In this document: piece after piece, positions 28,880 to 38,351 of the stretch | How positions within the stretch are numbered: position 1 is the stretch's first letter | Layout: each line of letters starts with the position of its first letter | Source: Prochlorococcus sp. AG-418-K17 | Lineage (GTDB): Bacteria > Cyanobacteriota > Cyanobacteriia > PCC-6307 > Cyanobiaceae | Assembly (NCBI GenBank): GCA_003214055.1 | Contig: QCMD01000001.1 | Span: forward strand, 172,859-236,858 | Reading direction: 5' to 3' | DNA length: 64,000 nucleotides | The notes under the pieces: model-generated | Told to the model about the DNA's origin: nothing | Databases searched by the model: none | The model's input: the letters and a program-made list of their open reading frames with translations, nothing else | Program-made: the position numbers and the translations under genes

Positions 28880-30082
28880 TTATTTTTTAAATTTATAGTT
28901 TATTTTTTCTGTACTGGTAGTTTTGTTTTTAATAACCCACTCTTCAGGTTTTTCATGTTTAGGCCAACTTTGAGAAAATTGTTTCAATAAATTTAATGAA
29001 TTTTCAATATTTTTATGATTTGTAAGTTCTCTAAATTCAATAATTATTTTAATTTTATTTCCCCATAATTTGTCTGATACTCTTGAAATATTGAATTTAT
29101 TAATTGGGATATTTTCTTTCAAAACAAAATCATTTAATCGAGATTCAATTACTTCTGGAAAAACGATTTCTCCTCCTGAATTAAAAGCATTATCACTTCT
29201 TCCAAGAAAGTTTAAATATAAAGAATTATCGATTTGATTAATTTCACCTAAATCACCGGATTGCCACCACCCATTTTTATTTTTGAAATTTTCAGTTTTT
29301 GAAGATTCTATTATTTCGATTCCAATTCTGGCTGATTTTATCTCGATTAATCCTTGTGCATTAATTCTTATTTGTGTATCAGGTAGTATTTCTCCAACAT
29401 TTCCAAAACCCATTAAGAATTCTTTTGGTTTTAAACTCGTAACCATTGCTGCTGTCTCAGTTGAGCCGTAACAAGGTGCTAATTTTATTTTTTCTTGTAT
29501 ACATTGTTCTGCAGTTTTGCTTGAAATTGAAGCTCCACCTACCCAAATTAGATCAAAAATTTTTAGCCAACAAATACCATCTTTTTGAGCTAAAAGTCTT
29601 TGCAGTTGGGTAGGTACTAATGAGGTAATCAAATGTTTTTTATTTTTTTTCGATTTAATTGTAAAAAGTAAAAGTTCTCGAGTTTTTTTTATTAAATTCG
29701 GAGAAATATTGATACAATCACATCCCCAAGTTTGACTTCTAAAAATTGGCATTAATCCACTTATATGGTTAAGAGGTAAAGTATTTAAAATTAAGCAGTT
29801 TTGCAATTCAAATCCTTGCTCTATTAGCCATTGACCTGATGTAGCAGCAGATAATTTAAGATTATCTAAATGGTGAAAGCATTGTCTTGGTTTTCCTGAA
29901 CTACCACTACTGTTTAAGATAATTGCTGGCCCATTTTCAGTAATTGAATCTAATACATATTCGTCTTTATAAAATTTATTTTTTATATAAATAATTTTAT
30001 TCTCTCTTATTTTTTCAATAATTTTTTCTACAGATTGAGTTTCATTATTTTCAACTTCAATAGTATGAATTTTATTTTTCAT
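28880..30082 (-). CDS. menE: o-Succinylbenzoate-CoA ligase
   Basis: A 400-residue AMP-forming acyl-CoA ligase of phylloquinone synthesis. The P-loop is NSSGSSGKPRQCF, then APCYGSTETAAMVTS and WWQSGDLGEI in the usual order. The C-terminal lysine region ends in TTSTEKINYKFKK, with the catalytic lysine expected in it. The start is set at the ATG at 30080-30082, which overlaps the menC stop in ATGA; an in-frame ATG at 30094 is possible. It is the last gene of the menA-menC-menE unit. Confidence 0.9.
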   Translation of the reverse strand: MKNKIHTIEVENNETQSVEKIIEKIRENKIIYIKNKFYKDEYVLDSITENGPAIILNSSGSSGKPRQCFHHLDNLKLSAATSGQWLIEQGFELQNCLILNTLPLNHISGLMPIFRSQTWGCDCINISPNLIKKTRELLLFTIKSKKNKKHLITSLVPTQLQRLLAQKDGICWLKIFDLIWVGGASISSKTAEQCIQEKIKLAPCYGSTETAAMVTSLKPKEFLMGFGNVGEILPDTQIRINAQGLIEIKSARIGIEIIESSKTENFKNKNGWWQSGDLGEINQIDNSLYLNFLGRSDNAFNSGGEIVFPEVIESRLNDFVLKENIPINKFNISRVSDKLWGNKIKIIIEFRELTNHKNIENSLNLLKQFSQSWPKHEKPEEWVIKNKTTSTEKINYKFKK

Positions 30083-31044
30083 AGTTGATCCCATATCTTT
30101 TTTGATTCATTTAAAAATAGAAACGAATTAGGGAATTTATTCATTGCTAAACCAGGAACTTTTGGAGTTGGTCCTTGTAATTGTAAAGATGATAAATGAT
30201 AAAGCCACCTCTTTCCTATTCCAGTTTCAAATGATGTACTTATAGATATTAAAGCTTTTTTATTTTCTAATTCTCTTAAAAGCTTAACTGGATTATTTTC
30301 TTGAGAAGGCCTTCGAATTTGCCAACCCTTCCACTCATCAATCAAAGTTGGAAATTTTAAAAGTGATTCGTCCAAGGCTATTGGAATTTTTTTGTTGAGT
30401 TCTGTCATTCCATCAATATCATCAACACATAGAGGTTGTTCTAACCAATCTATATTTTTGTTATCTTTCAAAATATCAGCCCATCTATTAGCTATCTCTC
30501 TTCCCCAAGAGCCATTAGCATCTATTCTTAACTTAATATTATTACCTATTTGGTTTAATATTTCTTCTAAAATTTCTTCTTCATAATGATTATTTTTTAA
30601 TGCTACTTTCCACTTTATGGTTACTGATTTTCCAATATTAGATTGTCTTTTTTTAATTTCATTTAGATCTGAAATTACATTTTCATGATTTAAAAGTATG
30701 GCTGTTTTATCAATTTCATGAAAGTCATAGTTTTCTTTAAAAATTATTTTTCCATTTATCTCAGCTAAAGCAGAATTAATTGCAGATTGAATGCATGGGT
30801 GAAAAATATTTATTTGTTCAGATAAATTAAATACTCCTAAAGACTCAGGAATCATATTTAGTTGTTTTGCACATTTTTTTAAGTCTTCTTCTAGAAGCGG
30901 CGAAACTTCTCCAAACCCAATTTTTTTATCATTACTTGTTAATTTAATTATCCAGCCTGATTTTGTAAGGTAAGTTGTTTTAGAATTTTCTACTTTTTTT
31001 GATAACTTAAAGCTATAAGATTTTTTTTTAAATATTAAGTTCAT
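30079..31044 (-). CDS. menC: o-Succinylbenzoate synthase
   Basis: MenC is an enolase-superfamily dehydratase that forms o-succinylbenzoate from SHCHC. It has 321 residues. The metal and base positions are visible: TIKWKVALK (K-x-K-like catalytic lysine region), LRIDANGSWG (first metal aspartate), DWLEQPL (second, Glu) and PIALDESL (third). The protein is more diverged and lysine-rich than its relatives, as expected in this genome. It overlaps menA and menE by four bases each (ATGA), so the three are translationally coupled. Confidence 0.9.
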   Translation of the reverse strand: MNLIFKKKSYSFKLSKKVENSKTTYLTKSGWIIKLTSNDKKIGFGEVSPLLEEDLKKCAKQLNMIPESLGVFNLSEQINIFHPCIQSAINSALAEINGKIIFKENYDFHEIDKTAILLNHENVISDLNEIKKRQSNIGKSVTIKWKVALKNNHYEEEILEEILNQIGNNIKLRIDANGSWGREIANRWADILKDNKNIDWLEQPLCVDDIDGMTELNKKIPIALDESLLKFPTLIDEWKGWQIRRPSQENNPVKLLRELENKKALISISTSFETGIGKRWLYHLSSLQLQGPTPKVPGLAMNKFPNSFLFLNESKKIWDQL

Positions 31045-31958
31045 TTATTAACCAAATAACTAAATATTAATCCAATGATTAGGCCAACTCCATTAAGAGT
31101 TTGAAATTTTATTGCGACGAATTTGCAATTTTTTATTACTGAAGGTTTGTCATATGAAGAGTATAGTAAATTTATGAGTTTTATTGCTTGAGGAAAACTC
31201 ATCAAATAAAGGATACAAAAAACTGGAATAAATCCTATGAATATAGTGAAAAGTTGAAAAATATATATTGTAAAAATTATCCAAGGCACAAATTGAGAAC
31301 CTCTTTTTGCTCCTAAACGAACCAAAGGTGAATTTTTCCCATACTTTTTATCTTCAGAAATTTGATGAAAATGAGAACAAAATAATACAAGAGTTGTTGC
31401 CAAGGAAGGTCCTGAACCAAGCAATAAAGAAACTTTCCAGGGAATATCTTCGAAATAAATATTAGTTGGATTCAATGCAATTAAGACTGCAGAGTACGCA
31501 AAAGGTCCAAATGCAAGCCAGCATAACGGTTCTCCTAAACCTTGATAGCCAAATCTAAAAGGAGGCCCTTGATATAAATATCCTAAGAAGCAGCAAGCTG
31601 CCACCAAAATCAAAATGTTTATACTTGTTGAAACTGAGATAATTGAAATTATTAATAAACCAATAATTAAAGACGTATATGCAATAAATGAAATTATTTT
31701 TTTATTTTTTATAAGATTTACAATTGAATGAAATTTAAATTCATCGATTCCTGTTTCTGCGTCGAATAAATCATTAGTTAAATTTTCCCAAATTAATATT
31801 AAAATTGCAGCTAAAGTAAAGGCAATTAAATTATAAATTTTTATCTTTTCATATTGATTTATTAAATAAGCCCCTGTTATAAAAACGGGAAGGATGGCAA
31901 CTGAATAAAGAGGCCATTTTATAGCTTGTTTCCATAATTTTTTTTTATTTTCGTCCAT
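31041..31958 (-). CDS. menA: 1,4-dihydroxy-2-naphthoate prenyltransferase (phytyl/polyprenyl)
   Basis: MenA is a UbiA-family integral membrane enzyme that attaches the phytyl chain to DHNA for phylloquinone. It has 305 residues and about eight membrane helices. The first aspartate-rich motif appears as NLTNDLFDAETGID and the second region as FCSHFHQISEDKKYGK. FLGYLYQGPPFRFGYQGLGE is a family signature. It leads the menA-menC-menE unit and is divergent from menF across 101 bases. Confidence 0.93.
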   Translation of the reverse strand: MDENKKKLWKQAIKWPLYSVAILPVFITGAYLINQYEKIKIYNLIAFTLAAILILIWENLTNDLFDAETGIDEFKFHSIVNLIKNKKIISFIAYTSLIIGLLIISIISVSTSINILILVAACCFLGYLYQGPPFRFGYQGLGEPLCWLAFGPFAYSAVLIALNPTNIYFEDIPWKVSLLLGSGPSLATTLVLFCSHFHQISEDKKYGKNSPLVRLGAKRGSQFVPWIIFTIYIFQLFTIFIGFIPVFCILYLMSFPQAIKLINLLYSSYDKPSVIKNCKFVAIKFQTLNGVGLIIGLIFSYLVNK

Positions 31959-32059
31959 TTTTAATTAACATACAAAATTCAATCATTATTAAATTTAGTT
32001 TATAAATTGAGTTACATTTTTTACTTTATTGCATGATTTTTAGTTATTTTCAATAAGTA

Positions 32060-33472
32060 ATGAAAAATGATTTAAACTTTACAGATTTTTTAAGAGATAT
32101 ATTTTTCACTTTCGATAAGAAAGTGGAAAATTCTGGATTAGTCAGTATTTGTGTTGAGATCCCTTTTATTGATTTATTTCAAGTATATGAATTGTTTATA
32201 AATAAATATTCGTTTTCTTCATTTTGGGAGGAATCTGATGGGATTTCTTATATTGCTTTAGATAAATGCAAATATGTTACTTTGGATGGTCCAAAAAGAT
32301 TTGAGGTGGCAAATCAGTTTAATTCTGAGAATTTTAAAAATTTAATCAACTTAACTAATGAATCTGATAATTCTGCACTTTCAAAAATAATTTATTTATT
32401 TTCTTTTTCTGAAAATTTGAATAATAAGAACTTATCTTCAGATGTTCCTAGTTTGGAAGCTATTTTACCAAAAATATTAATTATTAAATGTGATAATAAT
32501 TGTTGGTTAAGAATCAATGGGTATGTTGAAGGTAAATCATCATTAAGAAAATTAATTGAGGAAATATGGTCAATTAGAAACCAAATTATTAATCGTGGCT
32601 CAGAATTAATAAATTCATCTAGCTTAAAAACTAGTTTTGATTTTCCTATTATTGATGATTTCTTAACCTCTTTAGAAATTTCCAATACAAATTTGAAAAA
32701 AGTAATAAATAGAGGAATTCAATTAGTAGATAAAGGTATCCTCGAAAAGATAGTTTTAGCTAACAGAATTAAAATGAAAATTAAACATAAATTAGATTTA
32801 GTAGAAATTTTAAAAAGATTAAAAAATAATCAACCTAATGCATGCAGATACGTTTGGAAAAGGAATAGTAAGGATATTTTGTTTGGAGCATCTCCAGAAA
32901 AATTATTTTCTTTTACTAAACCTAACTTGACTTTGGAGGCTCTTGCTGGAACTATCTCAACTAATTCAAATTTTAAGAAACTACTAAAAAGTACTAAAGA
33001 CTTAAAGGAACATAATTATGTAGTACAGTATTTAATTAATTGTTTAGAAGTTTCAAAAATAACAAACTTTAGAAAAAGTGATATCAAGGTAAATTCATTT
33101 GGAGATATTGCTCATTTACAAACACTGATTTTCTCTGAAGTGCAAAGCATATGTCCTTTTGAATTACTGAAAAACCTACATCCATCTCCGGCTGTTTGTG
33201 GGTACCCAAAAAATTTAGCATTGGATTGGATAGATACTCTTGAGTCTTTCCCCAGAGGAAATTATGCTTCTCCAATGGGTTGGGTTGATGCATCAGGAAA
33301 TGCCTCATTTCTTTTAGCAATAAGAGGAGCAAGATATATTGAAGAAAATATTGAATTTACGGCAGGTTCAGGTATAGTTTCAGGTTCTGTTTTAGAGAAA
33401 GAAATAGATGAGATTAGATTAAAATTTGAATCTATAGTAAAACAAATATTTTTCGCTAAAAATCCTAAATAA
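32060..33472 (+). CDS. menF: Isochorismate synthase
   Basis: A chorismate-utilising enzyme of 470 residues that makes isochorismate for phylloquinone. The C-terminal catalytic domain is complete: [60 protein letters not shown] and [11 protein letters not shown]. The N-terminal half is divergent, which is usual in this family. The ASPEK and AGT segments favour isochorismate synthase over anthranilate synthase. It is divergent from menA and its end overlaps gshB by 8 bases. menD and menB are not in this window. Confidence 0.92.
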   Translation: MKNDLNFTDFLRDIFFTFDKKVENSGLVSICVEIPFIDLFQVYELFINKYSFSSFWEESDGISYIALDKCKYVTLDGPKRFEVANQFNSENFKNLINLTNESDNSALSKIIYLFSFSENLNNKNLSSDVPSLEAILPKILIIKCDNNCWLRINGYVEGKSSLRKLIEEIWSIRNQIINRGSELINSSSLKTSFDFPIIDDFLTSLEISNTNLKKVINRGIQLVDKGILEKIVLANRIKMKIKHKLDLVEILKRLKNNQPNACRYVWKRNSKDILFGASPEKLFSFTKPNLTLEALAGTISTNSNFKKLLKSTKDLKEHNYVVQYLINCLEVSKITNFRKSDIKVNSFGDIAHLQTLIFSEVQSICPFELLKNLHPSPAVCGYPKNLALDWIDTLESFPRGNYASPMGWVDASGNASFLLAIRGARYIEENIEFTAGSGIVSGSVLEKEIDEIRLKFESIVKQIFFAKNPK

Positions 33473-34388
33473 TTTCCACTAATTTTTTGATAACTTCCTC
33501 GGAGACATTCTTATTGGATAAATTTTCTATTTCTCTTAAACCTGTTGGACTGGTTACATTAATCTCGCTAAGCATTCCATTTATTACATCAATACCAACA
33601 AAGAATAAACCTTCATCTTTAAAGTGTTGAGATAACTCTGAGCAGATACTTTTTTCTTTTTCTGTTAAAAATGTTGGTTCAGCCTTGCCTCCCATCGCTA
33701 AATTACTCCTAAAATCGCCTCCTTGAGGAATCCTATTTATAGATCCAATTGCTTCACCATTTACAATAATTATTCTTTTATCACCCTCTGTAACTTCAGG
33801 AATAAATTTTTGCATCATAACCGGTAATTCTTCTTGAGAAGTGATTAATTCAATGATTGATTTAATTCCTGGAGAATTTTTACTTATCCTTATAACACCT
33901 TGTCCACCCTTTCCTCCGAGAGGTTTTATTACTACTTCCTTATTTATATTTGCAAAATTAATAAGATCTTTTACCTTACTCGCAACTATTGTAGGTGCCA
34001 TTAAGTGGCTGTATCTCAAAGCACCTAGCTTTTCATTCCATGCTCTTAATGATGAAGGTTTGTTAATTACTTTTACTCCTTTTCTCTCGGCAACTTCTAA
34101 AAGATGTGTTGCATATAAATAAGCCTCATTTACGGGAGGATCTTTTCTCATCCAAATGCAATTAAATTCGGCGAGAGGTATGCAATCATTCTCTTTGAAA
34201 GAAATCCAGGGATTTACTTCAACTTTTACGGAAGATGCCCATACTTCATCACCTCTAGCTTCAAGGTCTTGAGGAGTACAACTCCAGATTTCAATATTTT
34301 TTTTGGATGATGCTTGCATTAAAGCAGCAGATGAATCTTTTAAGGGATTTATATTTTTTATAGGATCTATTACGAACAGAAATTTCAT
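33465..34388 (-). CDS. gshB: Glutathione synthetase
   Basis: An ATP-grasp enzyme of 307 residues that adds glycine to gamma-glutamylcysteine. Family segments: [20 protein letters not shown] at the start, [34 protein letters not shown] (ATP lysine and glycine-rich loop), [20 protein letters not shown] and [20 protein letters not shown]. The prokaryotic GshB architecture is complete. It is encoded 5 bases after a glutaredoxin gene on the same strand, a sensible pairing. Confidence 0.95.
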   Translation of the reverse strand: MKFLFVIDPIKNINPLKDSSAALMQASSKKNIEIWSCTPQDLEARGDEVWASSVKVEVNPWISFKENDCIPLAEFNCIWMRKDPPVNEAYLYATHLLEVAERKGVKVINKPSSLRAWNEKLGALRYSHLMAPTIVASKVKDLINFANINKEVVIKPLGGKGGQGVIRISKNSPGIKSIIELITSQEELPVMMQKFIPEVTEGDKRIIIVNGEAIGSINRIPQGGDFRSNLAMGGKAEPTFLTEKEKSICSELSQHFKDEGLFFVGIDVINGMLSEINVTSPTGLREIENLSNKNVSEEVIKKLVEII

Positions 34389-34393
34389 AAGAT

Positions 34394-34648
34394 CTAGTTT
34401 AATAATGAGTCTAATTTATTTTCATTTTCTAATGTGTAGAGATCATCGCAGCCTCCTATCCCCGCATTATCTATAAATATTTGTGGTAATGTTCTTCTGC
34501 CATCTGCTCTTTCAGTCATCAAATCTCTGGCATCTTCATCGCCATCTATTTTATATTCAGTAAAATTTATATTTTTTTTCTTTAGTAGAGATTTTGCTCG
34601 AATACAGAATGGGCAATATTGCCAAGTATAAATTTCAACTTTGGACAT
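34394..34648 (-). CDS. grxC: Glutaredoxin (dithiol, CPFC)
   Basis: An 84-residue glutaredoxin with the active site YCPFCIRAK, the cis-proline in TLPQIFIDN and the GGCDDL glutathione-binding motif. It is the standard dithiol GrxC type. It lies directly upstream of gshB and is probably co-transcribed. It is divergent from prfB. Confidence 0.95.
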   Translation of the reverse strand: MSKVEIYTWQYCPFCIRAKSLLKKKNINFTEYKIDGDEDARDLMTERADGRRTLPQIFIDNAGIGGCDDLYTLENENKLDSLLN

Positions 34649-34724
34649 TTTTTTAAAATAATACTTAGTTTATACTATTAAACAAAAGTGCTTGTTAGAT
34701 TATAAATAACGAATAAATTCTATT

Positions 34725-35847
34725 TTGATAGATATTACAGATTTCAAAAAAGATCTTTCGGAACTAACAGATCGCCTGGGTAATGCTCAGGATTGTCTTT
34801 GACGTTCCAAGATTAAAAGCGAAAAGGAGAGAGTTAGAGCAAATTTCTGCTCAGCCTGAATTTTGGGAGAGTCAAGAAGAAGCAAAAAAACAAATGTTAA
34901 TCCTTGATGATGTCAAAGCACAACTGGAATTGTTAGATAAATGGAAAACTTTTATTTCTGATGCTAATGCCTCTCTTGAACTTTATTCTTTAGAACCTGA
35001 AGAAGAAATGATTTTGGAATCCCAACAGGGATTAAAGAAATTAAGAGAGAATCTTGATAAATGGGAATTTGAAAGATTATTATGTGGTGAATATGATAAG
35101 GAGGGAGCTGTAGTTTCCATTAACGCAGGTGCGGGTGGAACAGATGCACAGGATTGGGTAGAGATATTATTGAGAATGTATTCAAGATGGGCAGATAATA
35201 ATCAAATGAGCCTTATTATTAATGAATTATCTCAAGGAGAAGAAGCAGGGATTAAAAGTGTAACGTTTGAAATTGATGGAAAATATGCATACGGCTATCT
35301 GCAACATGAAAAAGGTACTCATAGATTAGTAAGAATTTCTCCTTTCAATGCTAATGGCAAAAGACAAACCAGCTTTGCTGGTGTAGAGGTTATGCCAAAA
35401 TTAGATGATAATATTTCACTTGATATACCTGAAAAAGATTTAGAAATTACAACGAGTAGATCTGGTGGAGCTGGAGGACAAAATGTTAATAAAGTAGAAA
35501 CAGCAGTAAGAATTGTTCATTTGCCAACAGGGATTTCAGTAAGATGTACCCAAGAAAGATCTCAATTACAAAATAAAGAAAAAGCTATGTTACTTCTTAA
35601 GTCTAAACTACTTGTAATTGCTAAAGAACAACAAGCTGCAGAATTCGCTGATATTAAAGGTGATATTGTGGAAGCTGCATGGGGCAATCAAATCAGGAAT
35701 TATGTTTTCCATCCCTATCAAATGGTAAAAGATCTTAGGACTATGAAGGAGACTAACGACTTAGATAGCGTTTTAGATGGTGGACTTGAACCATTTATTC
35801 ATGAACTATTACGCATGAATATTTCTTCTAACGAATCTATTGAATAA
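34725..35847 (+). CDS. prfB: Peptide chain release factor 2, with programmed +1 frameshift
   Basis: RF2 reads UGA and UAA stop codons. Translation starts at TTG 34725, the only standard start in the first frame, and encodes about 25 residues ending in NAQDCL. It then meets CTT TGA C at 34797-34803, the classical RF2 recoding site. A +1 slip on CTT continues in the second frame from GAC 34801 ([14 protein letters not shown]). The product has about 373 residues. The decoding tripeptide SPF lies in [15 protein letters not shown] and the catalytic GGQ in [11 protein letters not shown]. Low RF2 activity causes pausing at the in-frame UGA and thus more frameshifting, an autoregulatory loop. Confidence 0.96.
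34797..34803 (+). promoter_or_regulatory. RF2 programmed +1 frameshift site (CTTTGAC)
   Basis: The heptamer CTTTGAC joins the two prfB frames. The ribosome slips from CUU to UUU when the in-frame UGA is read slowly. The internal Shine-Dalgarno-like element of E. coli prfB (AGGGGG) is not obvious; the nearest purine-rich element is CTGGGTAATG about 14-20 bases upstream. Confidence 0.93.
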
Positions 35848-35850
35848 CTA

Positions 35851-36033
35851 ATGGAAAATAGAAAAGAAAATTTAGAAAAAAAAGTTGCTCCTCCAAGCTT
35901 TATTAAGCTTGCTATGAGGAATATGGTAAGAAAGGGTTCAAAAAGTATTTCTCATTTTTCAATAACCTTTCTAGTTTTGATTGGGATATTAATACTAGTT
36001 GCCACAATAGGTAAGCCAAATATTCCTGTCTAA
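35851..36033 (+). CDS. DUF3285-like small membrane protein
   Basis: A 60-residue protein with a charged N-terminal half and one C-terminal membrane helix (about 38-55: FSITFLVLIGILILVATI). The centre reads FIKLAMRNMVRKGSKS, which I recognise from a small cyanobacterial family, DUF3285. It starts 3 bases after prfB and precedes ybeY by 6 bases, so it is in the prfB-ybeY-dgkA run. Single-pass topology with a cytoplasmic basic domain is likely. Function unknown. Confidence 0.8.
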   Translation: MENRKENLEKKVAPPSFIKLAMRNMVRKGSKSISHFSITFLVLIGILILVATIGKPNIPV

Positions 36034-36039
36034 TAATTT

Positions 36040-36579
36040 ATGAAAGAAAAAATTATTTCTGAAATAAGTTTAGATTTGGTTTTTCAATATAATGATTTTT
36101 CTCAATTTTCAAATAAGTTAAAAGATACTAAAACTAAACTTATTTTTGAATCTATTTTTTGGGAGAAAGTATTTGTATCTTGGATAAATATAATATTTAA
36201 AAAAGATGACTTTGAATTGCCAAATTTTATTTTAGAAAAAAAATCTTTTTCCTTAGGCTTACAGATAATATCTAATCAAGAAATTGCTTCTATGAATAAG
36301 AAGTGGATGCAAAAAAATGGCCCAACTGACGTCCTATCTTTCCCAATCGCCTCTGATGAATCTCTAAATAATTTAGATCAAATAGAGTTGGGAGATATAT
36401 TTATATCATTAGAGATGGCACTTGAGCAATCTTATGAATATAAACATTCAATCTATAAAGAGATGCTCTGGTTGGCTAGTCATGGATTTTTACATCTTTT
36501 GGGATGGGAACATAATAATGATCTTGATTTAGAAAATATGTTAAATTTTCAGGAATATTTAATTACTCGATTAGATTAA
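36040..36579 (+). CDS. ybeY: Endoribonuclease YbeY
   Basis: YbeY is a metal-dependent RNase involved in 16S rRNA 3' maturation and ribosome quality control. It has 179 residues. The zinc-binding [11 protein letters not shown] motif (family HGxLHLxGyDH) is complete, with [10 protein letters not shown] and [11 protein letters not shown] upstream. The first 60 residues are poorly conserved and lysine-rich. It sits in a tight run with dgkA downstream, a common pairing in bacteria. Confidence 0.94.
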   Translation: MKEKIISEISLDLVFQYNDFSQFSNKLKDTKTKLIFESIFWEKVFVSWINIIFKKDDFELPNFILEKKSFSLGLQIISNQEIASMNKKWMQKNGPTDVLSFPIASDESLNNLDQIELGDIFISLEMALEQSYEYKHSIYKEMLWLASHGFLHLLGWEHNNDLDLENMLNFQEYLITRLD

Positions 36580-36585
36580 AAATCT

Positions 36586-36996
36586 ATGGAAAAAAAGATA
36601 AACTCTTTAGCAAATAGAAAAGAATCATACAAAACTTCTAAGAATGTACTATTAAGTTTTAAATATGCTTTCAGTGGAATTGGTTATGTATTAAAAACTT
36701 CAAGAAATTTTAAAATTCAATTAATTTTTGCAGTAACAAGTTTAATAATTGGTTTTTTATTGCAAATTAGTCTAAATAATTACGTGATTTTGATTGCCAC
36801 AATAATGTCTGTTTTAATATTAGAAATATTAAACACATCTATTGAATCTATAGTCGATTTAGTAGTAAAAAAAGAATTTACTATTTTGGCTAAAATTTCA
36901 AAAGATACATCTGCAGGAGCAGTATTATTGGCTTCCATTAATTCTGTTATTATTGCTGTATATATCTTTGTTCCTAAAATAAAGTTGTTATTTTAA
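36586..36996 (+). CDS. dgkA: Diacylglycerol kinase, prokaryotic type
   Basis: A 136-residue integral membrane kinase of the DgkA/UdpK family that phosphorylates diacylglycerol or undecaprenol. Hydrophobic segments follow an amphipathic start (FKYAFSGIGYVLKTSRNFKI), and the signature ILEILNTSIESIVDL carries the catalytic glutamates. It is co-directional with ybeY and followed by the amidotransferase gene 12 bases later. Whether lipid or undecaprenol is the substrate cannot be told. Confidence 0.9.
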   Translation: MEKKINSLANRKESYKTSKNVLLSFKYAFSGIGYVLKTSRNFKIQLIFAVTSLIIGFLLQISLNNYVILIATIMSVLILEILNTSIESIVDLVVKKEFTILAKISKDTSAGAVLLASINSVIIAVYIFVPKIKLLF

Positions 36997-37008
36997 ATTC
37001 ATATAAAT

Positions 37009-37605
37009 ATGTTCCTTGTTATTGATAATTACGATAGTTTTACTTACAACCTTGTTCAATATTTAGGAGAACTTTCTGTTGAGCATGAAATAACTAAAGA
37101 ATTAATAGTTAAAAGAAATGATGAAATTACTTTAGAAGAAATTATAAAACTAAATCCTAGTGGCATACTATTATCTCCAGGTCCTGGTGATCCAGATCAA
37201 TCTGGAATTTGTCTGCCAATACTAAAAAAATTATCTAAGAATATTCCGACATTAGGAGTTTGTTTAGGTCATCAAGCTTTAGCGCAAGCTTTTGGAGGGA
37301 AGGTTGTAGTTGGTAAAAAACTTATGCATGGTAAGACATCCAAAATATTTCATAATCAAAAAGGTTTGTTTAAAGATATCGAGACACCATTTGTGGCGAC
37401 TAGATATCATAGTCTTATAGTTGATTCAAGTTCATTACCACCTTGTTTTGAGATAACTGCGACTTTAGAAGACTCAACTATTATGGCTATTTCTCACAAA
37501 GAATATAAACATTTGCATGGGGTTCAGTTTCATCCTGAAAGTGTATTAACACAATTTGGTCATAAATTAATTAGTAATTTTCTAAAAATGGCTGAACAAA
37601 AGTAA
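37009..37605 (+). CDS. trpG/pabA: Anthranilate / aminodeoxychorismate synthase glutamine amidotransferase subunit
   Basis: A class I glutamine amidotransferase of 198 residues. It starts FLVIDNYDSFTYNLVQYLGE, has SPGPGDPDQSG, the nucleophilic cysteine in GVCLGHQALAQAFGG, and the His/Glu pair in GVQFHPESVLT. It supplies ammonia to an anthranilate synthase (tryptophan) or aminodeoxychorismate synthase (folate) partner, and in many bacteria one subunit serves both. No partner is adjacent. Confidence 0.92.
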   Translation: MFLVIDNYDSFTYNLVQYLGELSVEHEITKELIVKRNDEITLEEIIKLNPSGILLSPGPGDPDQSGICLPILKKLSKNIPTLGVCLGHQALAQAFGGKVVVGKKLMHGKTSKIFHNQKGLFKDIETPFVATRYHSLIVDSSSLPPCFEITATLEDSTIMAISHKEYKHLHGVQFHPESVLTQFGHKLISNFLKMAEQK

Positions 37606-37625
37606 AATACAAAAAAATTAATATT

Positions 37626-38351
37626 ATGATTTCTCAAATTAAAAACATTTTCTTTTTTATTTTATTTAGCTCTTTTTTACCTGCTCCATTATTAGCAAGG
37701 AACTTAGTAATAAAAAGTCTAGGACATAGTAGTTTTTTAATTAATAGTGCAGAAAAATCGATTCTTATAAATCCCTTTAAAGCAATAGGTTGTGCGAGCA
37801 ATTTAAAGGAGCCAAAAGAAGTCAAAGCAGATTTTATTTTGGCTAGTTCTAGGCTTCCGGACGAAGGATATAACCCTAATAATCAATTAATGTTTGTTGA
37901 ACCAGGGATCTATCAATTTGAGGATATTTTATTAAATGGAATTTCTGTAGCACATGACAGAGTAGATGGAAGAAGATTTGGGATGGCAACTGTTTGGAGT
38001 TGGGAGCAGAATGATCTTAAAATTGTACATATGGGAGGTGCTGCTGGTGATATTGATATTAATAGTCAAATTATGTTGTCTCGCCCAGATATCTTATTTA
38101 TTTCAATTGGAGGAGGAATAAAGTCTTATGATGGGCAAGAGGCTTCAAGAATCGTTAAGCTTCTGAAACCTAATTTAGTTATTCCTGTTCACTTTGCTCG
38201 TGGCAAAAAAATTAATAAAGAATGTGATTTCTCAAATGCTGATTTATTTATAGAAAATATGACAGACTTTAAGGTAAAGTATGTTGGAAAACATTTTCAA
38301 ATAAAATCTAAAAGAATCGATCGAAATACAATTTATATTTTTGGTAATTAA
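37626..38351 (+). CDS. Exported MBL-fold (metallo-beta-lactamase-like) protein with an altered metal site
   Basis: A 241-residue protein with a cleavable-looking signal peptide (residues 1-24, ending PLLARN). The following domain is UlaG/L-ascorbate-lactonase-like: VIKSLGHSSFLIN, then VAHDRVDGRRFGMATVW, IVHMGGAAGDID, DILFISIGGG and VIPVHFARG. The canonical HxHxDH zinc motif is not present where expected; the segment there reads DFILASSRLPDEG. Later histidines (H105, H137, H190, approximately) remain. The protein may bind metal differently or be non-hydrolytic. Its 3' end overlaps the convergent hisC by four bases. Function unknown. Confidence 0.78.
   Translation: MISQIKNIFFFILFSSFLPAPLLARNLVIKSLGHSSFLINSAEKSILINPFKAIGCASNLKEPKEVKADFILASSRLPDEGYNPNNQLMFVEPGIYQFEDILLNGISVAHDRVDGRRFGMATVWSWEQNDLKIVHMGGAAGDIDINSQIMLSRPDILFISIGGGIKSYDGQEASRIVKLLKPNLVIPVHFARGKKINKECDFSNADLFIENMTDFKVKYVGKHFQIKSKRIDRNTIYIFGN

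Noticed and set aside
32011..32028. Possible HLR1 (RpaB-binding) repeat before menF
   Set aside because: GTTACATT is followed by TTTACTTT with a 1-base rather than 2-base spacer and one mismatch; too weak in such AT-rich DNA.
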